Assembly (NCBI RefSeq): GCF_002222635.1
Contig: NZ_CP022415.1
Location: forward strand, 682,001-746,000
Length of the DNA: 64,000 bases
Source: Pseudosulfitobacter pseudonitzschiae
GTDB taxonomy: Bacteria > Pseudomonadota > Alphaproteobacteria > Rhodobacterales > Rhodobacteraceae
Reading direction: 5' to 3'
The position numbers were made by a program, and so were the translations under genes. The notes under the pieces were generated by a model. The model was not told the DNA's origin, ran no database searches, and was given only the letters and a program-made list of their open reading frames with translations. Within the stretch, counting starts at the first letter, position 1, and each line of letters opens with the position of its first letter. Shown one piece after another: positions 46,286 to 55,276 of this stretch.

Positions 46286-46388
46286 GGATGAACAGTCAGC
46301 GCAAAATCCTTCCCACTCAAACCCGTAATTCCGGCAAGGTGCAGCACCCTTCGAATGGGTCTGCGCACCGCCGTTTGCTGCTGTCCCC

Positions 46389-46940
46389 TCACCGGAACGC
46401 AGGCCCGTGCGCCCAAACGGTCAGCGAATGGCGCACGCCGCTTGCCACCGGTGTCACCTGATGCAGGGTAAAGCTGGGAAACACGCTGACGCAGCCCTGC
46501 GTCCGGTTCGCCGTCAGCACCTGTGCGCCGGGCATAAACTCCAGATCACCGCCCTCATAGGCGTCGTCGGGGCTCAGTTGCAGCACCAGCGTCAGTTTGC
46601 GTTTGGCCGATACGGGGCCGCCGCCGATGTCGGAATGCCACGCAAAGTGGCCCGCGTCCTGCGCCGTATAGATCGCCACCTGCGGGCTTTCCTCAAAGGC
46701 GGTCAGGTCAAAGCAGAAATGGTTCAGGTTGCTGCGCCGCACAAGGTCGATCAGCCGGTCCATCACCCAGCCCATGCCATCCACATCGTCGATCCAGACC
46801 AGTTCGGCGGTGCGCAGGGCGTGGTCCTTGTTGCGCCCCACCAACAGCGCCTCGTTCGTGGGCGCCCCTGCAATCGCGGCGATGATCGCCTCGCATTCGC
46901 CCACGCTAAAGGCGTCGGGCACCACATGCACTGACAACAT
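46389..46940 (-). CDS. 2OG-Fe(II) oxygenase (PKHD-hydroxylase-like)
   Basis: From ATG 46940 the protein has 183 residues. The iron ligands are visible in FAWHSDIGGG (H-x-D) and in SFTLHQVTPV (distal H), with R in SGVRHSL for 2-oxoglutarate binding. KRKLTLVLQLSPDDAYEGGDLEF is the usual strand pair of the double-stranded beta helix. It resembles YbiX-type PKHD hydroxylases. The target is unknown. An in-frame extension to 47024 exists but has a cysteine-rich, unlikely sequence. Confidence 0.82.
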   Translation of the reverse strand: MLSVHVVPDAFSVGECEAIIAAIAGAPTNEALLVGRNKDHALRTAELVWIDDVDGMGWVMDRLIDLVRRSNLNHFCFDLTAFEESPQVAIYTAQDAGHFAWHSDIGGGPVSAKRKLTLVLQLSPDDAYEGGDLEFMPGAQVLTANRTQGCVSVFPSFTLHQVTPVASGVRHSLTVWAHGPAFR

Positions 46941-47114
46941 TCCAATATCCGTTTCACACAAAACAACACGCGTCCTGTACGCGCCACGCGGCACAGGCCC
47001 GCAGCCCGAACACCGGTCGCGCAACCTAGCATCCTGTTGCGGTCCGGTGTGCAGAAAATGTCGAGGGTGCGATCTGTCACCGGCGGAAAACCGCAGGTCA
47101 CAAGCGGACAGGTT

Positions 47115-47417
47115 TCAGTTCTTGCGCAGATAGGCCCAAGAAACAAAGCCCGTCATGCCGCGCGCCTGCTGCAACGCCACTTTGCACCAGCGGGTGCCGC
47201 CGGTTTCGATGCATTTATAAACATAAACACCGGTCCCGTTCGGCAGGCCCAAAATCACCTTATAGCCGGTGCCGGGGCCGGCGCGCATTTTCAGCATGTC
47301 ATCCACCTCGACCCGCGCCACCACGTAGCGGCCGGAAAATCCCGCCAGCGCGGGGGTGGCGATGGACAGGGCGCCGATGGCCCCCGCGACACATGCTGTG
47401 ATGATGGCTTTGCGCAT
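47115..47417 (-). CDS. periplasmic SH3-domain protein
   Basis: From ATG 47417 (ACAGGAGAAAACG upstream) the protein has 100 residues: a signal peptide (residues 1-25, ending PALAG), then one bacterial SH3 domain with VDDMLKMRAGPGTGYKVILGLPNGTGV and WCKVAL...GFVSWAYLRKN. It probably binds cell-wall or protein ligands in the periplasm. It stands alone between two oppositely spaced genes. Confidence 0.85.
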   Translation of the reverse strand: MRKAIITACVAGAIGALSIATPALAGFSGRYVVARVEVDDMLKMRAGPGTGYKVILGLPNGTGVYVYKCIETGGTRWCKVALQQARGMTGFVSWAYLRKN

Positions 47418-47485
47418 CGTTTTCTCCTGTTGCTGCCTCACCCACCTTGTAGGCTGCGGGGCAGGGCGCAGGCAACCAAAAGCCC

Positions 47486-48367
47486 TCAGGTCCGGTCCAG
47501 CCAGTCGCGCACCACATCCGCAATTTCCTGCGGCTTCTGGTGAAACAGCCAGTGGTCGGCATCCGCGATTTCAACCCGCGTCAGATCGGCGGCAAAATCT
47601 TCCAGCCCCTCGGTCGCGGCGGGCAACAGCGCAATATCCCCCGCCCCCCATATCAGCAGATGCGGGCAGCGCACCTGCAACCGCTCTACTGGCAGCGCGC
47701 GCAAATCGGTCACCGGCTTGCCGGGATCCGCCACCACCAAGGGCGAGGCGCGATACCAGTTGATCATCCCGCGCAACCGCCCCGGACGGCCCCATGCCTC
47801 CTTATAGCGCGCCAGCACGTCGCCTTGCAGCCACGACATATCCATCTTGGCCGAAAACAGCGCCAGCAGCTTTTCGAAATCATTGGCCGCCAGCTTGTCC
47901 TCGGACCCTTCGGCCCGCAGGTAGTTGATGTATTGCGACGCCTCGGATTGCGCGCCGCCCTTTGCCATCTCGCGCTGGAACGGGGCCGGGTGGACGCCAT
48001 TGGCGATGATCAGCCGCGACACCAGTTCGGGGTGCATGAACGCCAGCGCATAGGCCACGCCCGCGCCCCAGTCATGCCCCAGCACCGTCACGGGCCCGTC
48101 GTCGCCGATCAGCGCCACCATGTCCGACACCAGTTTCGACGCGGTATATTCCCCAACATCGGCAGGCGCCCAACTGCGCCCGTATCCGCGCTGGTCGGGG
48201 GCGATCACATGGAACCGGTCCGCCAGCAACGGCGCAAAATCTTCCCACGCGCCGCCATATTCGGGGAACCCGTGCAGCAGCAACAGGCGGGGCAGGGCAG
48301 GGTCGCCCCATGTGCGGACATAAAACGGCTGCCCGTTCAGATCGTGCATCCCTGCCTGCATTGTCAT
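47486..48367 (-). CDS. alpha/beta hydrolase, epoxide-hydrolase-like
   Basis: From ATG 48367, which overlaps the upstream gene stop by 4 bases, the protein has 293 residues. The alpha/beta fold is marked by LLLLHGFPEYGGAW (oxyanion HGFP), VIAPDQRGYGRS and the nucleophile elbow LGHDWGAGVAY, where aspartate takes the place of serine as in epoxide hydrolases and haloalkane dehalogenases. The final histidine is in DADHWLFHQKP. Substrate unknown; it is co-transcribed with the following hydrolase. Confidence 0.87.
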   Translation of the reverse strand: MTMQAGMHDLNGQPFYVRTWGDPALPRLLLLHGFPEYGGAWEDFAPLLADRFHVIAPDQRGYGRSWAPADVGEYTASKLVSDMVALIGDDGPVTVLGHDWGAGVAYALAFMHPELVSRLIIANGVHPAPFQREMAKGGAQSEASQYINYLRAEGSEDKLAANDFEKLLALFSAKMDMSWLQGDVLARYKEAWGRPGRLRGMINWYRASPLVVADPGKPVTDLRALPVERLQVRCPHLLIWGAGDIALLPAATEGLEDFAADLTRVEIADADHWLFHQKPQEIADVVRDWLDRT

Positions 48368-49656
48368 TCGCCCTTGGCTTTGGTCTCGAACCGCAAACCG
48401 GCTGCGGTGCGTGGCGCAAATCCGTTCCAATAGCTGTGGTCGTCCGTCGGCTTGCCCGCATCATCCAGCGCCACAACCCCGTCGCCCGACACCGGCGTCA
48501 GATCGAAAAAGGTGGCCTTGTCCACTTCGCCCTTCAGATGCACATCCATAAAAGCGGTGGCGAAATGCTGGGCGATGTTGTTCATCCGGTTGGTATCCCA
48601 GACCGCGTCGGCATAATGGGCAAAGGGCGCATAGCCCAAGCCCTCATCCATCGCCCAGCTTTCCTTGGGCGCGGGCATCGGGGCGGCAGCATTGTGGTTG
48701 GCATCGTCGAAGGTCAGCAGATGCCGGTCGGTGCCCACCGTGCCGTCAAAGATTCCGCGGATCGCATCATAGACCGACACATCGTCCACCCCGCCCGCCA
48801 TCAGCAGCAGCGGCTTGCGAAAGCCCGCTAGCCCCTCGGCGTCCCAGAACCCCGCGTTGTTGCCCCACGGGCCAATGGCGATGACCGCCTTGACCCGCTC
48901 GTCGATCAGCGCCTCGTGGGTCTCGGACCCTGCCAGATGCGCCGCCAACAACCCGTTGGGCGTGCCCCAGCTGTATTCGGTCGATGCCTGCGTGACACCC
49001 GCCCCGCCAAAGATCATCGCGCCGTACCCGCCCATCGAATAGCCGATCACGCCCACGGTTTCGCCGTCGATGATCGCCCCCAGCGGGCCGTCCAGCGCGG
49101 CCATCTGCTCGATGACAAAGCGTTGGTCGACGGGCCGGTTCAACAGGGTCGAACCAAAGGCGCCCTGATCGGAATAGGTGCTGTCGGTGTGGTCGATGGA
49201 CACGGTGACGTAGCCCTTCGAGGCGAGGTTTTCGCCCAGATGGCTCATCAGGAACCTGTTGCCGGGATAGCCGTGGCTGATCACGATCAGCGGAAACTGC
49301 GCATCCGCCGCAGGGGCCGCATCGCGCGCCGCACGGCCCGTCAGTGTCGCCTGCCGTGTCCCGTCGCGCAGCGTGGTGGTGTATTCGCCCCCCGCTTCGG
49401 TGCCATCCGCCGCCGGATACCAGACCTCGACCGTTAACGGGCGGTCGTATTCGGGCGCATTGTCTGCGGTGGTGTTCAGAATATCAACCTGACCCGCATG
49501 GCTGAATTCCAGCGTTTGCACCCCGATCACATAATCACCATAAGGTGCGAGCTCGGGCGCATCGGGGCGGATCTGGTCAATCGGATTGGCATACAGCATT
49601 CCCGCAGCGCCAATGCCAACAAGGCCGAGTGTAACGGATTTCAGTGTGGTGGTCAT
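48364..49656 (-). CDS. exported alpha/beta hydrolase (PAF-acetylhydrolase/dienelactone-hydrolase-like)
   Basis: From ATG 49656 (AGAGAGAGGGAGCCTGTC upstream) the protein has 430 residues with an N-terminal hydrophobic segment (TLGLVGIGAAGMLYA) that acts as signal peptide or anchor. RPLTVEVWYPA and FPLIVISHGYPGNRF are typical of PAF-acetylhydrolase-like enzymes; the nucleophile elbow is GVIGYSMGGYGAMIF, and the histidine is probably in FDDANHNAAAP. It probably hydrolyses esters in the periplasm. It overlaps the epoxide-hydrolase-like gene. Confidence 0.83.
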   Translation of the reverse strand: MTTTLKSVTLGLVGIGAAGMLYANPIDQIRPDAPELAPYGDYVIGVQTLEFSHAGQVDILNTTADNAPEYDRPLTVEVWYPAADGTEAGGEYTTTLRDGTRQATLTGRAARDAAPAADAQFPLIVISHGYPGNRFLMSHLGENLASKGYVTVSIDHTDSTYSDQGAFGSTLLNRPVDQRFVIEQMAALDGPLGAIIDGETVGVIGYSMGGYGAMIFGGAGVTQASTEYSWGTPNGLLAAHLAGSETHEALIDERVKAVIAIGPWGNNAGFWDAEGLAGFRKPLLLMAGGVDDVSVYDAIRGIFDGTVGTDRHLLTFDDANHNAAAPMPAPKESWAMDEGLGYAPFAHYADAVWDTNRMNNIAQHFATAFMDVHLKGEVDKATFFDLTPVSGDGVVALDDAGKPTDDHSYWNGFAPRTAAGLRFETKAKGE

Positions 49657-50102
49657 GACAGGCTCCCTCTCTCTGTTTGGTCCGGTCCCGCAGGTGGCCA
49701 CAACCGGCCTTCGGGTCTGCTGCGTCCACCCCCGGCGCACGCTCCGGCACTGTGACACAGCCCCCGCAACGATCAACCCGTAACCTTACGGCGGGCGGGC
49801 ACATGCCAGCCGTCCCTGCGCGATCACATCGGGGAAAACTGTCTGGGATAGCGTTTCCACCGTGATACGGCATCAAATTTCCCGAGCCTCAAAATTGTAT
49901 TTTCCGGTTGGTCGCCGGACCACCTCCGTAAATGCTCTGCGGCAATCAGGCGGGGCGGTTCATTTCGATCAGCTCGGTGCAATGGATTCCCGTGTCTGCA
50001 ATTCTTGCTTCGCAAACGGTTTCAAGGCAGGCTTTTTCAGAAACAAGACCCGTTATTTACGATGATCTTTGCTTCGGAAAGATTGGAAGGAGAAATAATT
50101 TT
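49657..50102. other. 446-base gene-free region between divergent genes
   Basis: No convincing gene or strong hairpin was found. It should contain the promoters of the hydrolase pair (minus) and of the lipase (plus). AT content rises after about 49,850. AAGGAG at 50087-50092 is the ribosome binding site of the lipase. Confidence 0.5.
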
Positions 50103-51167
50103 GTGAAGAATTCCCGTTTTTTGTGGGCACACCGGGTGTCCCGCCGCTTTTCGCTCAAGATTGTATTTTCAATTGCGCTAATGTCTGTCCCGCTGGCCGG
50201 TTGCGGGGCCTTGGTGACACCTGTCGCCTATCACGTCCACAAGGACCGCATCGGCAAACCCGTCACCGGACAGGACCCTTTTATTCAGGACGTTGCCTCG
50301 CGCTTCGGCTTCATGGCGCTTTTGTCGGAGATGGTCTATTATCGCAGCACACGCGGACGCGACAGCGCGCATTGTGAAAACCCCGCCGCCCGCGACGGCC
50401 TGTTGCAACTACCTGTCGTGGGCAAAAACGGTGTCACCGGACGCTGGGAACGCGCCGCAAATCAGGGCGATGTCAGCTTTTGCCTTGATGACAAAAGCGG
50501 GGTTTTCTACGAAACCCTGTTTTTCAGAACACCCGCCGGGCAGGTCAAAGAGGCCGTGATCGTTTTCAGAGGCACCGAAGGCCCGAGCCTGCGCGACTGG
50601 ACCGCCAACCTGTCGTCGGCAACCGGGGTGGAACCCCGACAATACAGGGTCGCGCTGGATGCGCTCGACAAGGTGTTCAAGGAACTGGCGAAACCCGAGT
50701 ATCAGGGCATCGCGATCTACACTGCGGGGCACTCCCTTGGCGGTGGTCTGGCGCAGCAGGCAGGGTTCCGCTTTGCCCAAGTCGACGCGGTCTACGCTTT
50801 CAACAGCTCGCCCGTGACAAACTGGTCATGGATGGCACTTAACGACGAGATCACACAGGACTGGCCGGTGATCTACCGCCTGTCGCACACAGGCGAAGCC
50901 TTGGGCGGTCTGCGCTCTGTCGCCACCTCTATGACGTCAACGCGTTTCAACAGGTACGACATTGGCATCCAGTTGCAGGAAAAATCACTGGTCGCAGGCC
51001 ACGCGATCAATGTCATGGCCTGCGGCTTTGCCAGAATCATCGCACAGGCAGAGATTTCCGAAAATGCGCATTACTATCCGCTGGGGTACGCCCGCCGCCT
51101 GATTGATCACGATCCGATGTGTGCCGCGTTCAGAAAAGACGACAAGTCCGGCGTACAGATTCCGTGA
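50103..51167 (+). CDS. class 3 lipase-like lipoprotein
   Basis: GTG 50103, placed 10 bases after AAGGAG, gives a 354-residue protein with a lipoprotein signal peptide (SLKIVFSIALMSVPLAGC, lipobox LAGC near residue 33). The lipase class 3 pattern follows: EAVIVFRGTEG for the oxyanion region and IYTAGHSLGGGLAQQA with the catalytic serine, then AFNSSPVTNW. It would act at the cell envelope on lipids or esters. The frame extends further upstream to 49932, but that part lacks a signal or ribosome binding site. Confidence 0.8.
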   Translation: MKNSRFLWAHRVSRRFSLKIVFSIALMSVPLAGCGALVTPVAYHVHKDRIGKPVTGQDPFIQDVASRFGFMALLSEMVYYRSTRGRDSAHCENPAARDGLLQLPVVGKNGVTGRWERAANQGDVSFCLDDKSGVFYETLFFRTPAGQVKEAVIVFRGTEGPSLRDWTANLSSATGVEPRQYRVALDALDKVFKELAKPEYQGIAIYTAGHSLGGGLAQQAGFRFAQVDAVYAFNSSPVTNWSWMALNDEITQDWPVIYRLSHTGEALGGLRSVATSMTSTRFNRYDIGIQLQEKSLVAGHAINVMACGFARIIAQAEISENAHYYPLGYARRLIDHDPMCAAFRKDDKSGVQIP

Positions 51168-51277
51168 ACGCCGGACCGGTGCGCGGCGGCAGATGAAACG
51201 CGCCAAAGCCTCCTGTCACCGACAGCTTTGCACAACGCCTCTTTTAAAGGCAGCGGTCTGCGACTAAAGGATTGCGC

Positions 51278-52669
51278 ATGACCTCCTTGACCCAACCCAC
51301 CCGGTCGCCGTCTGCGCCGCGTATGACATACCCCGGCCACGCCCGCGCCATGCTGGTGCTGGGCCTGCCGCTGATCGGCGGGCATATCGGCCAGATGGCC
51401 ATTGGCGTGACCGACACGGTGATGCTGGGCTGGTACGGCGTCGAGGCGCTGGCCGCCGTCACGCTGGCCTCGACCTATTTCTTCCTGCTGTTCCTGATGG
51501 GCAGCGGCTTTGCCTGGGCCGTGATGCCGATGGTGGCCTCCTATGACGCCGAAGGTGATCAAGTGTCGCTGCGCCGCGCCACCCGCATGGGGCTGTGGCT
51601 GTCGGTGGGGTTTGGCATCGCGGTGCTGCCGCTGATGATCTGGGCCGAACCGGTCTTGCTGATGCTGGGCCAGACCGAACAGGTGGCGCGCGACGGAGGA
51701 CTTTATCTGGGCATCGCGGGCTGGGGCATGGTGCCTGCATTGCTGGTCATGGTGATGAAATCCTATCTGGCCGCACTCGAGCGCACGCAGATCGTGCTGT
51801 GGATCACCCTTGCCGCAGGTGTCGTCAACGCACTGGCCAACTATGCGCTGATTTTCGGCAACTGGGGTGCGCCCGAACTGGGCGTGCGCGGGGCGGCCAT
51901 CGCGTCGATCTCGACCCAGATTGTCAGCCTTGTCGGCGTGATCGTCTATGCCCTGCGCGCGCTGCCCGAACACCAGATATTTGTGCGCCTCTGGCGGCCC
52001 GACTGGCACATGCTCGTGCGGGTGTTCCGACTGGGCCTGCCCATCGGCATCACCAGCCTGTCCGAAGCAGGGCTCTTTGCCGCCTCTGCCGTGATGATGG
52101 GCTGGCTGGGCACCGTGCCGCTGGCCGCGCATGGCATCGCGGTGCAGATGGCCGGACTGACCTTCATGGTGCACCTCGGCCTGTCCAATGTCGCCACCAT
52201 CCGCGCCGGCAACGCGCAGGGCCGCCGCGACGCGCCGCATCTGGCACGCGGCGCGCGCACCGCATTTGTGCTGTCGCTTTGCATGGCGCTGCTGACGACG
52301 GCGGTGTTCCTGCTCTGGCCCGAAATGCTGATCTCGGCCTTTATCCAGAGCGACGAACCCGCCCGCGACCAGATCATGGCCATCGGCGTCGGTCTGTTGG
52401 CTGTGGCGGCGCTGTTCCAGCTTGTCGACGGGGTGCAGGTGATCGCACTGGGCCTGCTGCGCGGGCTACAGGATACATCGATGCCGATGGTGCTGGCGGC
52501 GGTCAGCTATTGGGGGGTGGGACTGCCCACGGCCTATCTCTTCGGCTTTGTCTTCGATTTGGGCGGGGTCGGCGTGTGGTTCGGCCTTGTGGTCGGGCTG
52601 GGCGGGGCTGCGGTGACGCTGGCATGGCGCTTCTGGCGGGTCAGCTTCCCCGCGATGCAGACGTCCTAG
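51278..52669 (+). CDS. MATE-family efflux transporter
   Basis: From ATG 51278 (AAAGGATTGCGC upstream) the protein has 463 residues and twelve predicted helices in two six-helix halves. The first half opens with AMLVLGLPLIGGHIGQMAIGVTDTVMLGWYG (given across residues 23-53) and the second with RVFRLGLPIGITSLSEAGLFAAS, the matching start of the repeat. It resembles NorM-type sodium- or proton-driven exporters of cationic drugs. Its stop overlaps that of the convergent gene. Confidence 0.92.
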   Translation: MTSLTQPTRSPSAPRMTYPGHARAMLVLGLPLIGGHIGQMAIGVTDTVMLGWYGVEALAAVTLASTYFFLLFLMGSGFAWAVMPMVASYDAEGDQVSLRRATRMGLWLSVGFGIAVLPLMIWAEPVLLMLGQTEQVARDGGLYLGIAGWGMVPALLVMVMKSYLAALERTQIVLWITLAAGVVNALANYALIFGNWGAPELGVRGAAIASISTQIVSLVGVIVYALRALPEHQIFVRLWRPDWHMLVRVFRLGLPIGITSLSEAGLFAASAVMMGWLGTVPLAAHGIAVQMAGLTFMVHLGLSNVATIRAGNAQGRRDAPHLARGARTAFVLSLCMALLTTAVFLLWPEMLISAFIQSDEPARDQIMAIGVGLLAVAALFQLVDGVQVIALGLLRGLQDTSMPMVLAAVSYWGVGLPTAYLFGFVFDLGGVGVWFGLVVGLGGAAVTLAWRFWRVSFPAMQTS

Positions 52670-53067
52670 CCGTTCATCAACCGATCGGCCTTTTTGCGGA
52701 CCAGCACGCTGCGCAGATCGTGCATCGCCAGCAGCAGCGCATCGGTCACATCTTCCAACTGGTCATCGGTGGCCCTGGACTGTGCCCAATGTGTGGTCAG
52801 GTTCAAATAGTCCACCGCGCGGTGGATATCGTCAATGTCGCGCGCCGCCAGCAGCGCCTGCCGCGAGGCCATCCACGACTGGATTTCGGCCATATCCTCG
52901 GGGCTTAGCGTGCGGTCGCCATGCGGTTTGACCTCGCCGTTGCGGATGTTGATGACAGCGATCTGGTCCATCTCGATCCGGCGCTGCCGGTTCTCGGTGT
53001 CGATGCGAAATACGGCTGCCCCGTTTTCCCGAACTCTGAAATAATAGTCGGGTAACTCGCCTGCCAT
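52666..53067 (-). CDS. conserved-looking hypothetical protein
   Basis: The 133-residue soluble protein begins GELPDYYFRVRENGAAVFRID and has a helical second half with LSPEDMAEIQSWMASRQALLAARDIDDIHRAVDYLNLT. No motif or membrane segment points to a function. Composition and codon use fit the surrounding genes, and relatives of this type occur in Rhodobacteraceae. It overlaps the MATE stop by 4 bases in convergent arrangement. Confidence 0.68.
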   Translation of the reverse strand: MAGELPDYYFRVRENGAAVFRIDTENRQRRIEMDQIAVINIRNGEVKPHGDRTLSPEDMAEIQSWMASRQALLAARDIDDIHRAVDYLNLTTHWAQSRATDDQLEDVTDALLLAMHDLRSVLVRKKADRLMNG

Positions 53068-53228
53068 GCCGCCATCCTTGATCGTTCGGGTGTCTTACGC
53101 TTTGCGTTTAACAGCAACGGGTTGTCAGGCAAAGAAGTTTTCCCGACGACTGGCGGCAGATCAATCCTTGGGAACAGGGGGCAGCTTTCACGGTCGCGTA
53201 GGCGTCAGGTGTCTGCTTTGAGCCCGGA

Positions 53229-53465
53229 TTACCGTTTAGGTTTGCTCGGATGCCCTGCATTGTAGAGGCCTACTCCAAGAGCCAGCACAGCGAGTAAGAA
53301 CCATACGACCCCTGATTGCTCTAAATATACGACACCCGCGTCATCGTCAAAGCACCGGCCTAGTTCATTGAAACAATTGCGCCATTTGAAATACCTGACG
53401 TAGTACAAATACCCAAAAGCGAGTGCGAGCCCGAGAGAAACCAAGGAAGAGATCTTTCTAATCAT
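53229..53465 (-). CDS. small two-helix membrane protein
   Basis: The 78-residue protein has two hydrophobic segments (SLVSLGLALAFGYLYYV at 7-23 and VVWFLLAVLALGVGLYNAG at 53-71) joined by a loop with two cysteines (NCFNELGRCFDDD). The GC content is lower than that of nearby genes. No ribosome binding site is outstanding. Function unknown. It lies next to the IS30 right end and could be part of acquired DNA. Confidence 0.55.
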   Translation of the reverse strand: MIRKISSLVSLGLALAFGYLYYVRYFKWRNCFNELGRCFDDDAGVVYLEQSGVVWFLLAVLALGVGLYNAGHPSKPKR

Positions 53466-54063
53466 CTACTAGCCCCTTGTATCACCGCCGAAAGTTTAGT
53501 GCTGCGGCATTCAACTTCAACGACCGCTTTCTCCTGCGATTTCAACGGGTCGCTGCAACACAGGCTTCAAATTTCTCTGCTGGTCTCTGGTATTGCAAGG
53601 TCTTTCTCGGCCGCTCGTTGAGTTGTCGTGCGACAGCGCTGAGTTTGGCTTGGCTAAAGCCCGATATATCAATGCCCTTCGGGAAGTATTGGCGTAGAAG
53701 ACTGTTGGTGTTTTCGTTGCTGCCTCTTTGCCACGGCGATTGCGGGTCGCAAAAGTAAACGTCGATCTTGGTCGTCATGGTGAACTTCAAATGGTCTGTC
53801 ATCTCCGACCTGCGGTCCCAAGTGAGCGAGCGATACAGTTCCTTGGGCAGCTTGCGCGGCTGTTTGATGAGGGCCGTGATGACGCTTTGGGTGTCCTTGT
53901 TCTGCACCTTCGCCAGCATCACAAATCGAGAGTGGCGCTCGACCAGAGTGGCGATGTAACTGTAGTTGGACCCGACAATGAGATCACCTTCCCATGTGTG
54001 GATGCCCGCTTTGATGCAAGAAATATTATCAACGGTTTGAACATGTGATCGGGTACGGTCATG

Positions 54064-54205
54064 TGTCAGGCCTCAGATTGCGGCGTTTCACATGCCGCGG
54101 GCCGGTATGGCGATGCGAAGGTCAGGTCCATATCAATGACACGAGCGCTAAGCTCTCTGGGAAGGCCTGGTTTTCCTAACCTCGATCTAGTCGATCATTT
54201 GTCCT
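54064..54205 (-). ncRNA. candidate seekRNA/bridge RNA of element A
   Basis: This non-coding segment downstream of the recombinase aligns with 60111-60250 of element B. In RNA sense it reads AAAACCAGG, a variable 10-mer (54156-54165), a GAGC/GCTC hairpin, a variable 7-mer (54135-54141), then GATATGGACCTGA, and later a GCGGC/GCCGC hairpin. The 10-mer CCTTCCCAGA is complementary to CTGGGAAGG on the recombinase-sense strand of the right-hand target; the 7-mer region GTGTCATTG copies the left target GGGTCACTG at 7 of 9 positions. RNA ends are unknown. Confidence 0.7.
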
Positions 54206-54250
54206 TACTGTCTCAATGTCCTTCTCACATCATACCGAGCGATGCAGCCT

Positions 54251-55276
54251 TTAGGCTACCGCGATCGGATCTCGATAATCTTCGTGTTTCGTCATCATCG
54301 CCCAAATGATGCGCGCCGTTTTGTTGGCGAGCGCGATGGCTACCAGCATGCGAGGCTTACGCTCTAACATTTGCTCAAGCCATGAGCCTTTGGGTGGACC
54401 ATTTTTAATCGCCCATCTGATCCGTGTCATGGCCCCAATTATCAGCAGTCGCCGAATGTCGCGCTGCCCCATCTTTGATGTTCGCCCTAACACTTGGCGC
54501 CCACCTGTCGATTTCTGAACCGGGACCAGACCAAGCCATGCCGCAAAATCCCGGCCGCGTTTGAAGCCTTCCAACGGCGGAGAGAATGCCTTGATCGCCA
54601 TTGCACTCACAGGACCAATACCGGGCGCGGTCTGTAGTCGAATCGTCTCTGGGTCGGACTTCGATTCCTCTTTTAGACGCCGCTCTATCGTAACGACTTT
54701 GTCGGTGAGCACATTAAGCTGATCCAGATGGACACGGCTGAGTTCAATAACGATTGAAGGCAGGTCACAATCCGGGCTTTCTATCTGTTCTGCTAGTTTC
54801 TTCACAAAGTTCCGACCGGGAGGGGCGATGATGCCATACTCCATCAAATGGCCGCGTAGCGCATTGATGATGGAGTTACGTTGCCGAACAAACAAATCCC
54901 GTGTCTTGAAGATCATCGAACGGGATTGCTGTTCAGCTGATTTAACAGGCACAAACCGCATGGTCGGTCGGACTGCCGCTTCGGCAATAGCCTCTGCATC
55001 ATTGGCGTCATTCTTCTGACGCTTGACGAATGGCTTCACGTAGATCGGCGGGATCAGACGAACATCGTGGCCCAGCTTCAGGATCTCGCGACCCCAATAA
55101 TGCGAAGAGGCACAAGCCTCCATCGCTACCACGCAAGGCTGCTGCTCACTTAAAAACTTCAAAAATTGCCCCCGCGACAGCTTCTTGCGGAACACAGGTT
55201 CGCCGACAGCCGTCGCGCCGTGCGCTTGGAAAACGGACTTTGCCAAGTCGACGCCGATCATTGTAACTTCATTCAT
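54251..55276 (-). CDS. IS110-family recombinase of element A
   Basis: The 341-residue recombinase starts at ATG 55276. DEDD residues are D10 (MIGVDLAKSVF), E53 (AMEACASSHYW), D90 and D93 (QKNDANDAEA). The C-terminal domain has TAPGIGPVSAMAIKAF and the serine-containing VPVQKSTGGRQVLGRTSK, then RRLLIIGAMTRIRWA. The frame is intact. Sequence similarity to the recombinase of element B is plain throughout, so the two elements are related but distinct. Confidence 0.93.
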   Translation of the reverse strand: MNEVTMIGVDLAKSVFQAHGATAVGEPVFRKKLSRGQFLKFLSEQQPCVVAMEACASSHYWGREILKLGHDVRLIPPIYVKPFVKRQKNDANDAEAIAEAAVRPTMRFVPVKSAEQQSRSMIFKTRDLFVRQRNSIINALRGHLMEYGIIAPPGRNFVKKLAEQIESPDCDLPSIVIELSRVHLDQLNVLTDKVVTIERRLKEESKSDPETIRLQTAPGIGPVSAMAIKAFSPPLEGFKRGRDFAAWLGLVPVQKSTGGRQVLGRTSKMGQRDIRRLLIIGAMTRIRWAIKNGPPKGSWLEQMLERKPRMLVAIALANKTARIIWAMMTKHEDYRDPIAVA

